Below, one piece after another: positions 1-9,120 of a stretch of 36,722 nt of DNA. The DNA comes from Zoogloea sp. Its GTDB lineage: Bacteria > Pseudomonadota > Gammaproteobacteria > Burkholderiales > Rhodocyclaceae. Under the pieces are notes generated by a model. The model worked only from the letters and a program-made list of their open reading frames with translations, had not been told where the DNA came from and did not search any database. The stretch covers positions 1 to 36,722 of the forward strand of contig JAKLLO010000029.1 in NCBI GenBank assembly GCA_023150095.1. Reading direction: 5' to 3'. Position 1 is the first letter of the stretch; each line of letters begins with the position of its first letter. The translations under genes were made by a program, and so were the position numbers.

Positions 1-347
1 GTGGTGCGCAGGCCGGCGGTGGCGAAGGCATCCTTGATCGACACCGGCACCCCCAGGAGCGGGGGCAGCACGCCGCCCTCGGCCAGCCTGCGTCGGGCAG
101 CGTCAACCGCTAGCGCGGCGCCAGCCGTGTCGAGGGTGACGATCGCGTTGATCCGGTCATTGCGTTCGGCGATGCGCCGCAGGCTCGCCCCGACGAGCGC
201 CGCCACCGACAGTTCGCCGCGCCGGACCGCCCCGGCCGCGCCGAGCGCAGTCAATGAATCGAGCGGCACCTCAGCGCCGCCCGCTTCCGCCGCGGGCAGG
301 TCATGGGAAAGGATCGGAGGAATCAGAACGGGGTCGCGCAAAGGCAT
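1..347 (-). CDS. Amidase family protein, N-terminal part (runs off the window)
   Basis: Reading the minus strand from position 347 gives about 115 residues and then leaves the window, so the C-terminal part is missing. The fragment carries the amidase-signature N-terminal pattern: a helix with RRGELSVAALV, a RNDRINAIV segment, and GVPVSIKD around residues 99-106. The Lys of that motif (about residue 105) is the catalytic lysine of the Lys-cisSer-Ser triad. Both triad serines would lie outside the window. Family members hydrolyse amides or act as GatA; which applies cannot be told here. The start is uncertain: the frame stays open upstream and I see no good Shine-Dalgarno before the ATG at 347. 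It lies 97 bases downstream of the AraC-type regulator on the same strand, so the two may be co-transcribed. Confidence 0.75.
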   Translation of the reverse strand, partial: MPLRDPVLIPPILSHDLPAAEAGGAEVPLDSLTALGAAGAVRRGELSVAALVGASLRRIAERNDRINAIVTLDTAGAALAVDAARRRLAEGGVLPPLLGVPVSIKDAFATAGLRT

Positions 348-444
348 CGCAGTCGGGCTCGGCAGTAAGGCAGCCGACAGGGTGATCTCGAAGGCCGCCG
401 CGGGTATTGAATCGACGCGACATCCGGCAACGGCGACGACCGGC

Positions 445-1314
445 TCAGAAGCCCGTCGGGCCGAAATGCCTGGCGCGGACCGTCGCCTCGACACGGTACG
501 GCCAGAACGTCGGGTCGTCCCCGGCCGCGCCCGCCAGAAGCGCCGCCGGCGAATGGCCGGTGAAACGGCGCATGTCCCGGCACAGGTGGGCCTGATCCGC
601 GTAGCCCGCCGCCGCCGCAACCCCCGCCCAGCCCTCGGCCGGGTCGATCTCCGCGCCCAGGGCCAGCAGCAGGCGGCTGCAGCGCAGTTGCTGGCGATAG
701 CTTCGCAGCGGCTGTCCGTAGCTCTCCCGAAAACGCCGCTCGAACTGCCGCAGCCCAAGGCCGAACTGCGTCGCCAGCACCGTGCCGGGAAGGGACAGCA
801 GGGCCGGGGGCACCCACAGGTCGCCGCGATCGCTGGCTCCGCGCCGCAGCGCCTCCAGCAGCCCCCACAGCCGGAGGAGATCGTCCTGCGTCACAGCGGC
901 GGGTGCCAGGCCGTCGACAAAACCCGCCAGCAATCCGCGGCCGGCACCGTCCAGCACCTCGGCCAGATCGACCGCCTCGTCCATCAGCGCTCCGGCAGTC
1001 ACGCCGAACAGCGCCCGCGCGCCACCAGGCTGGAGCGACAACGTGACGATCCGGGTGCCCGCCTCGGCCCGGGCGTCGCGGGGGCCACGCGTGCCGCCGC
1101 ACAACGTCAGCCGGGGCAAGCACCGCTCGCCATCGCCACGGCACACTGCGATGCCGCCCTGCACGATGACCAGCAGCACCGGATGCAGCGCCGCCGGCAG
1201 GATGTACGAACCGCCGGGCAGCCGCGTGACCAGCGCGCTGCGCACGCAGCCCGCCAGCCCCGGCGACGGGGGATGAATCCCGTCCGGCAGCATCCCGCAG
1301 CTCAGATCATCCAC
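445..1314 (-). CDS. AraC-family transcriptional regulator
   Basis: A protein of about 289 residues whose C-terminal third has the two helix-turn-helix units of AraC/XylS regulators, with the motifs GLGLRQFERRFRESYG, then AGYADQAHLCRDMRRFTGHSP. The N-terminal part is a putative cupin-like sensor domain (PAALHPVLLVIVQGGI, LQPGGARALFGV) as in AraC members that respond to small ligands. The longest start is the GTG at 1314, which overlaps the hydroxypyruvate isomerase stop by 13 bases. An ATG seven codons in (1293) is an alternative. The overlap suggests translational coupling to hyi. It probably controls the surrounding hyi/amidase genes, but the ligand is unknown. Confidence 0.85.
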   Translation of the reverse strand: MDDLSCGMLPDGIHPPSPGLAGCVRSALVTRLPGGSYILPAALHPVLLVIVQGGIAVCRGDGERCLPRLTLCGGTRGPRDARAEAGTRIVTLSLQPGGARALFGVTAGALMDEAVDLAEVLDGAGRGLLAGFVDGLAPAAVTQDDLLRLWGLLEALRRGASDRGDLWVPPALLSLPGTVLATQFGLGLRQFERRFRESYGQPLRSYRQQLRCSRLLLALGAEIDPAEGWAGVAAAAGYADQAHLCRDMRRFTGHSPAALLAGAAGDDPTFWPYRVEATVRARHFGPTGF

Positions 1315-2069
1315 CCGAAGGAATCCTCGGTCGGCCCGGTCGGCACGTATTCGCAGCCGATCCAGCCACCGTAGCCGATGGCCTTGAGGTGCCGGAACAG
1401 GAAGGGGAAGTTGATCTCGCCGGTGCCGGGCTGGTGGCGGCCGGGGTTGTCGGCCAGCTGGATGTGGCCGATGCGCGGCAGCGCCGATTCGAGCGTGCGG
1501 GCCAGGTCGCCCTCCATCACCTGGGCGTGGTAGATGTCGTACTGGAGGCCCAGGTTCGGCCGGTCGGCCGCGTCGAGCACGGCCAGCGCCGGTGCGGTGC
1601 GGTCGATCAGGAAACCCGGCGTGTCGCGGGAGTTGAGAGGTTCCATCAGCACCTGCCGCTCGGCCAGCGCAAAGGCGTCGGCGGCATGGCGCAGGTTGTC
1701 CACCAGCGTGGCCGTGAGCAGCGCCTCATCCACGCCATCGGGGCGCCGCCCGGCGAGGCAATTCACCCTCGGGCAGCCCAGCGCCTCAGCGTAACCGGCG
1801 GCCAGTTCGACCCCCTCGCGGAACTCGGCGACGCGGTCCGGCAGACAGGCGATGCCCCGCTCGCCCGCGGCCCAGTCGCCGGCCGGAAAGTTGAACAGCA
1901 CCACCTCGACCGCCGCCCGGTGCGCCGCGTCGACGACCTCATCCACCGGGAAGGCATAGGGAAAGTGGAACTCGACCGCCTTGAAGCCATTGGCCGCCGC
2001 CGCGGCAAAACGATCAAGAAAAGGCCGGTCGAGGAACAGGAAGGACAGGTTGGCAGAGAAGCGCAGCAT
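1302..2069 (-). CDS. hyi: Hydroxypyruvate isomerase (Hyi/OtnI-like TIM barrel)
   Basis: A 255-residue protein starting MLRFSANLSFLF, with a strong AGGAGG ribosome site a few bases upstream of the ATG at 2069. It belongs to the xylose-isomerase-like TIM-barrel family and matches hydroxypyruvate isomerase throughout: VEFHFPYAFP (about 33-42), VNCLAGRRP (102-110), LMEPLNSRDTPGF (141-153), LQYDIYHAQVMEGD (175-188), and IGCEYVPTG (237-245). Glu143 and Glu240 are the expected metal/catalytic acids. The enzyme interconverts hydroxypyruvate and tartronate semialdehyde in glyoxylate/glycerate metabolism. Related OtnI enzymes act on four-carbon acids, so the exact substrate is open. No glyoxylate carboligase or tartronate semialdehyde reductase is visible nearby. 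Confidence 0.85.
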   Translation of the reverse strand: MLRFSANLSFLFLDRPFLDRFAAAAANGFKAVEFHFPYAFPVDEVVDAAHRAAVEVVLFNFPAGDWAAGERGIACLPDRVAEFREGVELAAGYAEALGCPRVNCLAGRRPDGVDEALLTATLVDNLRHAADAFALAERQVLMEPLNSRDTPGFLIDRTAPALAVLDAADRPNLGLQYDIYHAQVMEGDLARTLESALPRIGHIQLADNPGRHQPGTGEINFPFLFRHLKAIGYGGWIGCEYVPTGPTEDSFGWMI

Positions 2070-2204
2070 CGGAAAACCTCCTGGATCAGCATCCAAACGG
2101 GGGAAACACCAGCCCGGAGCGGCCCAAAACGACCACATCACGAAAAGCCGGCCATTCGTTGGGTTATCATGCGCGACTTGAACCCGATAATCCAAGCCCC
2201 ACCA

Positions 2205-3551
2205 ATGATCCGCAAACTGCTGCGCCGGGTTTTCCGCCGCGCCGCACCCGCCAACGCCCTTCCCGAACCTGCCGTGATCCCCGTCAGCCGCCATGGCGTC
2301 CGCCGGGAGCAGATTTCCCCCGCCGCCAACAAGGTCTGCACGGTGCTGCAGGAAGCCGGTCACAAGGCCTACGTCGTGGGCGGCGCGGTGCGCGACATCA
2401 TCGTCGGCCAGACCCCGAAGGATTTCGACGTGGCCACCAGCGCCACCCCCGAAGAAGTCCGCGCCCTGTTCCGCCGCTCGCGGATCATCGGCCGCCGCTT
2501 CAAGATCGTCCACGTGATGAGCGGCCCGGAGACCATCGAAGTCTCCACCTTCCGCGCCATGCAGGACGCCGAATCCACCGAGACCGACGAACACGGCCGG
2601 GTGCTGCGCGACAACGTGTTCGGCAGCATGGCCGAAGACGCCACCCGCCGCGACTTCACCGTCAACGCGCTGTACTACAACCCCACCGACGAAACCGTCA
2701 TCGACTACCACCACGGCGTGGCCGATCTCCAGCAAAAGACGCTGCGCATGATCGGCGACCCGCGCGTGCGCTACCGTGAAGACCCGGTGCGCATGCTCCG
2801 CGCCGCCCGCCTGGGCGCCAAGCTCGGCCTGTCCATCGACCCGGCCGCCCGCGCGCCGATCCGCGAGATGGCCGAGCTCCTCGAAAACGTGCCGCCGGCG
2901 CGTCTCTTCGACGAGATGCTCAAGCTGCTGATGTCCGGTCACGCGGTCAAGTGCCTGCGCCAGCTGCGCGAGGAGGGCCTGCATCACGGCCTGCTGCCGC
3001 TGCTGGATGTGATCCTCGAACAGCCGCTGGGCGAACGCTTCGTGTGGCTGTCGCTCGAAAACACCGACGATCGCGTCCGCCAGGGCAAGCCCGTGTCTCC
3101 CGGCTTCCTGTTCGCCACCCTGCTGTGGCACGAGGTGCTGGCCGACTGGGAAGCCCGCAAGGCCGACGGCGCCCATTCGCAGCCCGCGCTCTTCGACGCG
3201 ATGGATTCGGTGCTCGACAAGCAGTCGGGCAAGCTCGCCATCACCCGCCGCATCGCCGGCGACATCAAGGAAATCTGGGCCCTCCAGCCGCGCTTCGAAA
3301 AACGCGCCGGCAAGACGCCCTACCGCCTGCTCGAGCAACCGCGTTATCGCGCCGGCTGGGATTTCCTGCGCCTGCGCGCCCAGTCCGGCGAGATCCCGAT
3401 GGAACTGCCCGACTGGTGGGACGCCTTCGCCGACGCCAACCCGGACTCCCGCGAATCCATGCTGGTGCCCGACAAGCCCGGCACCGCCAAGAAGCGCCGT
3501 CGTCGTCGCAAGCCCTCGGGCTCAGGCAGCAATCCGCCGGCCGACGCATGA
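2205..3551 (+). CDS. pcnB: Poly(A) polymerase I
   Basis: A 448-residue class II nucleotidyltransferase. The catalytic head shows YVVGGAVRD (about 57-64) and DFDVATSATPEEV (73-85), whose two Asp residues bind metal. EDATRRDFTVNALYY and YREDPVRMLRAARL follow, as in PcnB and tRNA CCA-adding enzymes. The Arg-rich N-terminus (MIRKLLRRVFRR) and the basic C-terminal tail with KKRRRRRK favour PcnB over a CCA enzyme. It adds 3' poly(A) tails that promote RNA decay. The ATG at 2205 was chosen; an in-frame ATG at 2169 would add 12 residues, and neither has a convincing ribosome site. Its stop overlaps folK by 4 bases (ATGA), the classical proteobacterial pcnB-folK arrangement. Confidence 0.93.
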   Translation: MIRKLLRRVFRRAAPANALPEPAVIPVSRHGVRREQISPAANKVCTVLQEAGHKAYVVGGAVRDIIVGQTPKDFDVATSATPEEVRALFRRSRIIGRRFKIVHVMSGPETIEVSTFRAMQDAESTETDEHGRVLRDNVFGSMAEDATRRDFTVNALYYNPTDETVIDYHHGVADLQQKTLRMIGDPRVRYREDPVRMLRAARLGAKLGLSIDPAARAPIREMAELLENVPPARLFDEMLKLLMSGHAVKCLRQLREEGLHHGLLPLLDVILEQPLGERFVWLSLENTDDRVRQGKPVSPGFLFATLLWHEVLADWEARKADGAHSQPALFDAMDSVLDKQSGKLAITRRIAGDIKEIWALQPRFEKRAGKTPYRLLEQPRYRAGWDFLRLRAQSGEIPMELPDWWDAFADANPDSRESMLVPDKPGTAKKRRRRRKPSGSGSNPPADA

Positions 3552-4054
3552 GCAGCGCTGTGCCGACGCGCACCCGCGCCTATGTGGCGCTGGGCGCCAA
3601 CATCGGCGAGCCGGTCCGCCACCTGCGGGCCGCCGTCGTCGACCTCGACACCCTGCCGGGCACCACCGTGGTCGCCCGCTCGTCCCTGTATCGCAGCGCG
3701 CCGGTCGGGCTGGTGGATCAGCCCGACTTCATCAACGCGGTGGTGTCCGTCGACACCACCCTCGAGCCGCTCGATCTTCTGCGCGCCCTCCTCGCCATCG
3801 AAGCCCGTCACGGCCGCGTGCGCAGCGTGCCCAACGCCCCGCGCACGCTCGATCTCGATCTGCTGCTCCACGGCGACACGACGATGACGAGTCCCGAGCT
3901 CACCCTGCCCCACCCGCGCATGCACGAACGCGCCTTCGTGCTGCTGCCCCTCGTCGAGATCGCCCCGGATGTCGTCCTCCCCGGCCTCGGCCCGGCGCAG
4001 GATTTCCTCCCCGCGGTGACCAGCCAGGAAATCGTCCGCAGCGAGCCGATGTAA
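3548..4054 (+). CDS. folK: 2-amino-4-hydroxy-6-hydroxymethyldihydropteridine pyrophosphokinase (HPPK)
   Basis: A 168-residue protein with the full HPPK pattern: YVALGANIGEP near the N-terminus, SSLYRSAPVGLVDQPDFINAV, then the signature PRTLDLDLLL (about 98-107) with the Asp pair that binds magnesium, and LPHPRMHERAFVLLPL (substrate-binding His/Arg). It transfers pyrophosphate from ATP to 6-hydroxymethyl-dihydropterin in folate synthesis in the cytosol. Translation appears coupled at both ends: ATGA overlap with pcnB upstream and a TAATG overlap with the next gene. Confidence 0.95.
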   Translation: MSSAVPTRTRAYVALGANIGEPVRHLRAAVVDLDTLPGTTVVARSSLYRSAPVGLVDQPDFINAVVSVDTTLEPLDLLRALLAIEARHGRVRSVPNAPRTLDLDLLLHGDTTMTSPELTLPHPRMHERAFVLLPLVEIAPDVVLPGLGPAQDFLPAVTSQEIVRSEPM

Positions 4055-4395
4055 TGCCGATCTGGGCCCAGACCAGCCTGCTGCTGGCCGCCTCGAACGT
4101 CTTCATGACCTTCGCGTGGTACGGCCACCTGAAGAATCTCGCCACTTACCCGTGGTACATCGCGGCTTTCGTGAGCTGGGGCATCGCGCTGTTCGAATAC
4201 CTCCTGCAGGTACCGGCCAACCGCATTGGCGCGCAGGAACTCAATCTCGCCCAGCTGAAGATCATGCAGGAGGTGATCACCCTTACGGTGTTCGTCCCCT
4301 TCGCCGTTTTCTACATGCAGCAACCCCTCAAGCTTGACTATCTGTGGGCAGCCCTGTGTATCCTAGGCGCCGTGTACTTCATCTTCCGCGCCTGA
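4054..4395 (+). CDS. DUF486 / DMT-superfamily small membrane protein
   Basis: A 113-residue integral membrane protein with about four hydrophobic helices (roughly residues 5-22, 33-50, 72-90 and 94-111). It matches the DUF486 family: SNVFMTFAWYGHLK, YIAAFVSWGIALFEYLLQVPANR, EVITLTVFVPFAVFYM. The family is distantly related to drug/metabolite transporters and has no settled function that I know of. It starts on the last base of the folK stop codon (TAATG) and lies 16 bases before the kinase gene, so it is part of the same transcript. Its conserved location among folate and pantothenate genes is noted without inferring a role. Confidence 0.85.
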   Translation: MPIWAQTSLLLAASNVFMTFAWYGHLKNLATYPWYIAAFVSWGIALFEYLLQVPANRIGAQELNLAQLKIMQEVITLTVFVPFAVFYMQQPLKLDYLWAALCILGAVYFIFRA

Positions 4396-4411
4396 AAGGC
4401 GGAGACACCCC

Positions 4412-5050
4412 ATGTTCGATAAAGCGCGCTACATCGTCGTCGAAGGCCCCATCGGTGCTGGCAAGACGACTCTCGCGAAGCGCCTCGCTGCGCGCATCAA
4501 CGCCGATCTGCTGCTCGAAAACCCGGCAGCCAATCCGTTTCTGGGCCGTTTCTACCAGAACATGGAACGCTGGGGCCTGCCCACCCAGATCGCCTTCCTG
4601 TTCCAGCGCAGCGAGCAGCTCGCCGCCTTCGATCACGCCCACGATCCCTTCCGGCGCATCGTCTCCGACTTCCTGATCGACAAGGACCCGCTCTTCGCCG
4701 AGCTCAACCTCGCCGAAGACGAGCTCCAGCTCTACCGCCAGCTCTACGATCGCCTGAAGCCCAGCGTGCGCAAGCCTGATCTGGTGATCTACCTGCAGGC
4801 CCAGCCCGACATCCTGATCGACCGGGTGCGCCGCCGCGGCGTCGAATCCGAGCGCAAGATCAGCGAAGGCTACCTGCAGCGCGTGGCCGAGCGCTACGCC
4901 ACGTTCTTCCATCATTACGATGCGGCGCCGCTGTTCATCGTGAACGCCGAATCCCTCAATCCCGTCGACAAGGACGAGGATTTCGAGCTGCTGTATTCCC
5001 GCCTGCAAGCCATGCGCAGCTACCGGGAATTCTTCGGCTACGCCGGCTGA
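4412..5050 (+). CDS. Deoxynucleoside kinase (deoxyadenosine/deoxyguanosine kinase family)
   Basis: A 212-residue P-loop kinase. The Walker A motif is GPIGAGKTT at residues 12-20; the substrate-site Glu lies in LLLENPAANPFL; LVIYLQAQPDILIDRVRRRG carries the ERxx-type arginines, followed by an Arg-rich lid (ESERKIS). This is the bacterial deoxynucleoside kinase family that phosphorylates deoxyadenosine or deoxyguanosine with ATP. In betaproteobacteria a gene like this is usual between folK and panB, which is its place here. The base specificity cannot be read from sequence alone. The start ATG follows a GGCGGAG-type ribosome site. Confidence 0.9.
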   Translation: MFDKARYIVVEGPIGAGKTTLAKRLAARINADLLLENPAANPFLGRFYQNMERWGLPTQIAFLFQRSEQLAAFDHAHDPFRRIVSDFLIDKDPLFAELNLAEDELQLYRQLYDRLKPSVRKPDLVIYLQAQPDILIDRVRRRGVESERKISEGYLQRVAERYATFFHHYDAAPLFIVNAESLNPVDKDEDFELLYSRLQAMRSYREFFGYAG

Positions 5051-5101
5051 CGCCCCGACGCCACCACCCGCCATCTCCCGACCTTTCGCACCCGACGCCC
5101 G

Positions 5102-5118
5102 CTTGTGCCCTGCACAAG
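5102..5118. repeat. Short perfect dyad upstream of panB
   Basis: CTTGTGC and GCACAAG (5102-5108, 5112-5118) form a 7-bp inverted repeat around a 3-base loop, followed by TTT. It lies in the only sizeable gap (103 bases) of the pcnB-panC run, 35 bases before the panB start. It could be a weak terminator, an operator, or chance. The panB ribosome site, a clear GAGGAGG, lies downstream of it. Confidence 0.4.
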
Positions 5119-5153
5119 TTTGGGGTTAACTGCCGCCGCGAGGAGGAACCGTC

Positions 5154-6816
<1,663 letters not shown>

Positions 6817-6858
6817 CCCCCGCGCTGGCGGCACGTACCGCCGGCCGCCAGCCCTACC

Positions 6859-8406
6859 ATGCACATCCCGGGACACGCCGCCTTCGGGGCCCATACGCCA
6901 GACGGACTGACCCGCACTGCCCGCCTGCTGTTCTGGCTGGCCCTGGTGGCAATCGTCGGGCTCAACCTGTTCAACGTCGGCCAGCCGATCCTCGAGCAGC
7001 ACGGCTTCCGCCAGACCCAGACCGCCCTCACCGCCGATTATCTGCAGCTCGAGGGCTTCTCGCTGCGCTACCCCACGCCGGTGGTCGGCGAACCCTGGTC
7101 GATCCCCTTCGAGTTCCCGATCTACCAGCAACTCGTCGCTACGGCCACCAGCGCGCTCGGCACGCCGCTCACCGCCACCGGCCGCGTCATCAACCTGATC
7201 TTCGTGCTGCTGTGCTGCATCCCGCTGCGCTGCGGGCTGCGCCGGCTGAAGGTGGACCAAGCAGCCATCGATTTCTCCCTGGCGCTCTTCCTCAGCTCGC
7301 CGATCTACCTGTTCTGGGCCGGCACCTTCATGATCGAAGGCGCGGCCCTGTGCTTCACGCTGGCCTTCCTGTACTACGCCCTCAAGGTGTTCCAGCGCGA
7401 CGTGAGCAACCGGGATTTCGTCCTCCTGGGCCTCTTCCTCGGCCTCGCGCTGCTCCAGAAGATCACCACGCCCGCGCCGGTGCTGGCCCTCTTCGGCCTC
7501 GCCGCCGGCTATCTCGTGCTGATCCGGCGGCAGGCTGCGCCCGTCCCCGGCTTCGTGGTCAAGCTGGCGGTCAGCGTGCTGATTCCGGTGATCCTCGGCG
7601 TGGCGTGGGTGAAGTTCTCGGATGCGGTAAAGCTCGACAACCCCATCGGCGCCCTGCTCACCTCGGCCAAGCTCTCCGCCTGGAACTACGGCACGCTGGA
7701 ACAACGCCTGTCCGGCGACTTCTGGGGCAAAGTGGTGTTCAACCGCAACATCAAGAAGGCCGCCTTCAACGTCATCGGCCTGCTGTTCGTGATCGCCGCG
7801 TTTGTCGTGGTGCGCGACCGCCTTGCCCGCCGCATCATCGCCGCCAGCCTGGCGCTGTTCGTGCTGCCCTTCCTGCTGTTCACCAACCTGCACGCCATCC
7901 ACAACTACTACCAGACCGCCAACTCGGTGTTCCTGTCGGTGGCGGTCGGCGTGGCGGTGATTTACGTCCTGCGCGAGCGCCGGCTGGGCCACGGGGCGCT
8001 GGGCGTTGGCGTGCTCGTCGCCTTCGTCGTCTCCAACGCCGTGTTCTTCCACAACAACTATTTCGATCTCAAGCGGATGACCTTCACCGGCGCCGAGCGC
8101 ACCCTGGCGGTGGCCAGCTACGTCAAGGCCCACACGCCCGCCGACCAGCCGGTGATCTGGTACGGCTTCGACTGGTCCAGCGAGGCCGCTTTTTATTCGG
8201 AGCGGCGATCGCTCACGGTGCCAGACTGGGAGCGGCTGGAACTCGACGTACTCGACAACCCCGGCCGCTTCCTGCGCAGCACGCCGTCAGCCATCGTGCT
8301 CTGCCCCACGCCGCGCCACGACGCCGAGCTCGCCCGCGGCATCGCCGAGCGCTATCCGCAAGCCCGGACAGCGGTGGTCGCCGACTGCCGCATCCATCTG
8401 CTCTGA
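6859..8406 (+). CDS. GT-C type membrane glycosyltransferase (ArnT/PMT-like family)
   Basis: A 515-residue polytopic protein with about ten or more hydrophobic helices between residues 23 and 400 and a soluble C-terminal domain of about 100 residues. After the first helix comes an acidic-aromatic loop with EQHGFRQTQTAL, typical of the catalytic periplasmic loop in family-39-like glycosyltransferases that use polyprenyl-phosphate sugars. The C-terminal part ends in a PVIWYGFDWSSEAAFYSERR segment that resembles the soluble end of such enzymes. It begins 42 bases after panC with no terminator visible. The acceptor (lipid A, glycan or protein) cannot be deduced; no glycan gene cluster surrounds it. 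Confidence 0.75.
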   Translation: MHIPGHAAFGAHTPDGLTRTARLLFWLALVAIVGLNLFNVGQPILEQHGFRQTQTALTADYLQLEGFSLRYPTPVVGEPWSIPFEFPIYQQLVATATSALGTPLTATGRVINLIFVLLCCIPLRCGLRRLKVDQAAIDFSLALFLSSPIYLFWAGTFMIEGAALCFTLAFLYYALKVFQRDVSNRDFVLLGLFLGLALLQKITTPAPVLALFGLAAGYLVLIRRQAAPVPGFVVKLAVSVLIPVILGVAWVKFSDAVKLDNPIGALLTSAKLSAWNYGTLEQRLSGDFWGKVVFNRNIKKAAFNVIGLLFVIAAFVVVRDRLARRIIAASLALFVLPFLLFTNLHAIHNYYQTANSVFLSVAVGVAVIYVLRERRLGHGALGVGVLVAFVVSNAVFFHNNYFDLKRMTFTGAERTLAVASYVKAHTPADQPVIWYGFDWSSEAAFYSERRSLTVPDWERLELDVLDNPGRFLRSTPSAIVLCPTPRHDAELARGIAERYPQARTAVVADCRIHLL

Positions 8407-8411
8407 CCCGA

Positions 8412-8457
8412 CGCCAAAAATGAATCGGGGCCGATCCGCCCAGCGGACCGGCCCCGA
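8412..8457 (-). terminator. Rho-independent terminator for the gene at 8476-8955
   Basis: A 9-bp perfect stem (TCGGGGCCG at 8425-8433 with CGGCCCCGA at 8449-8457), extended inside by nearly complementary ATCCGC/GCGGAC. On the minus strand it is followed by ATTCATTTTT, so it best serves the minus-strand gene. On the plus strand it might also slow transcription after the glycosyltransferase, but no T run follows there. Confidence 0.75.
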
Positions 8458-8475
8458 CTGCTATCCACCGCCGCC

Positions 8476-8955
8476 TCAGGCTGCGTGATGGAATCGCGCG
8501 ATCAACAGCGCCTCGCCCCCCGCATCCCGCCGCCGGATCTGCCCGAAGTTCTCGGCCAGCTCTTCGCACTGGCGGATGTCCTCGATCAGGAAGTGCCGCA
8601 GGCGCACGCACAGCGCCAGCTCGCTCACTGCCGGCTCGACCACGCAGGCGGTGCGGATCGCGTGGACGACTTCCGGATAGACCGGATCCTTCGCCAGCAG
8701 ACCAGCCAGCCTGATGCGCACATGATGCGCGACGGACGAGCCCTTGGGCGAGCGTTCGAGGGCGCGAATGACCTGCAGCGCGCCGCGACGGGCGTCCCGG
8801 TGATGGCCGAGGGCCTGGTCGTTGGCGATGCGGCCGATCGACACCATCCACTCGGTCGGGATCGATGTCTCGCCGCCCTCGCGGGAGCGGAATAACTGCC
8901 ACGCGGCCAGCATCAGCACCAGCAGCCCGGTAAACGTGATCAGGGTGGTGTCCAT
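8476..8955 (-). CDS. Hypothetical membrane-anchored helical protein
   Basis: A 159-residue protein that I do not recognise. Residues 4-21 form one transmembrane helix (ITFTGLLVLMLAAWQLF). The rest is soluble and predicted mostly helical, with repeat-like helix pairs (RRGALQVIRALERS, VRIRLAGLLAKDPVYPEVVHAIR, LALCVRLRHFLIEDIRQCEEL) that faintly resemble a HEAT/TPR-like solenoid. A clear AGGAGG site lies 6 bases before the ATG at 8955, and a terminator follows the stop, so it looks like a genuine single-gene unit. It is separated by 165 bases from the permease gene upstream on the same strand. No function is assigned. Confidence 0.75.
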   Translation of the reverse strand: MDTTLITFTGLLVLMLAAWQLFRSREGGETSIPTEWMVSIGRIANDQALGHHRDARRGALQVIRALERSPKGSSVAHHVRIRLAGLLAKDPVYPEVVHAIRTACVVEPAVSELALCVRLRHFLIEDIRQCEELAENFGQIRRRDAGGEALLIARFHHAA

Positions 8956-9120
8956 GACGAGCCTCCTGCAAATGAGTTCTTACGCTCAGAGGTTAGAAGG
9001 CGCCCGCGGCCACCGTTGCCGATTAATTCACGCTCCCCGGAGGACATCCCAACGGCAAGGGGTGAAAATCACGTCGCTGCGAAATCGGTCACATTCTCAT
9101 CTGCGCATCCGCTGCGCGGA

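Noticed and set aside
1..1374. A plus-strand open frame of 457 codons at the left edge
   Set aside because: Antisense to the amidase and AraC genes, both supported by family motifs.
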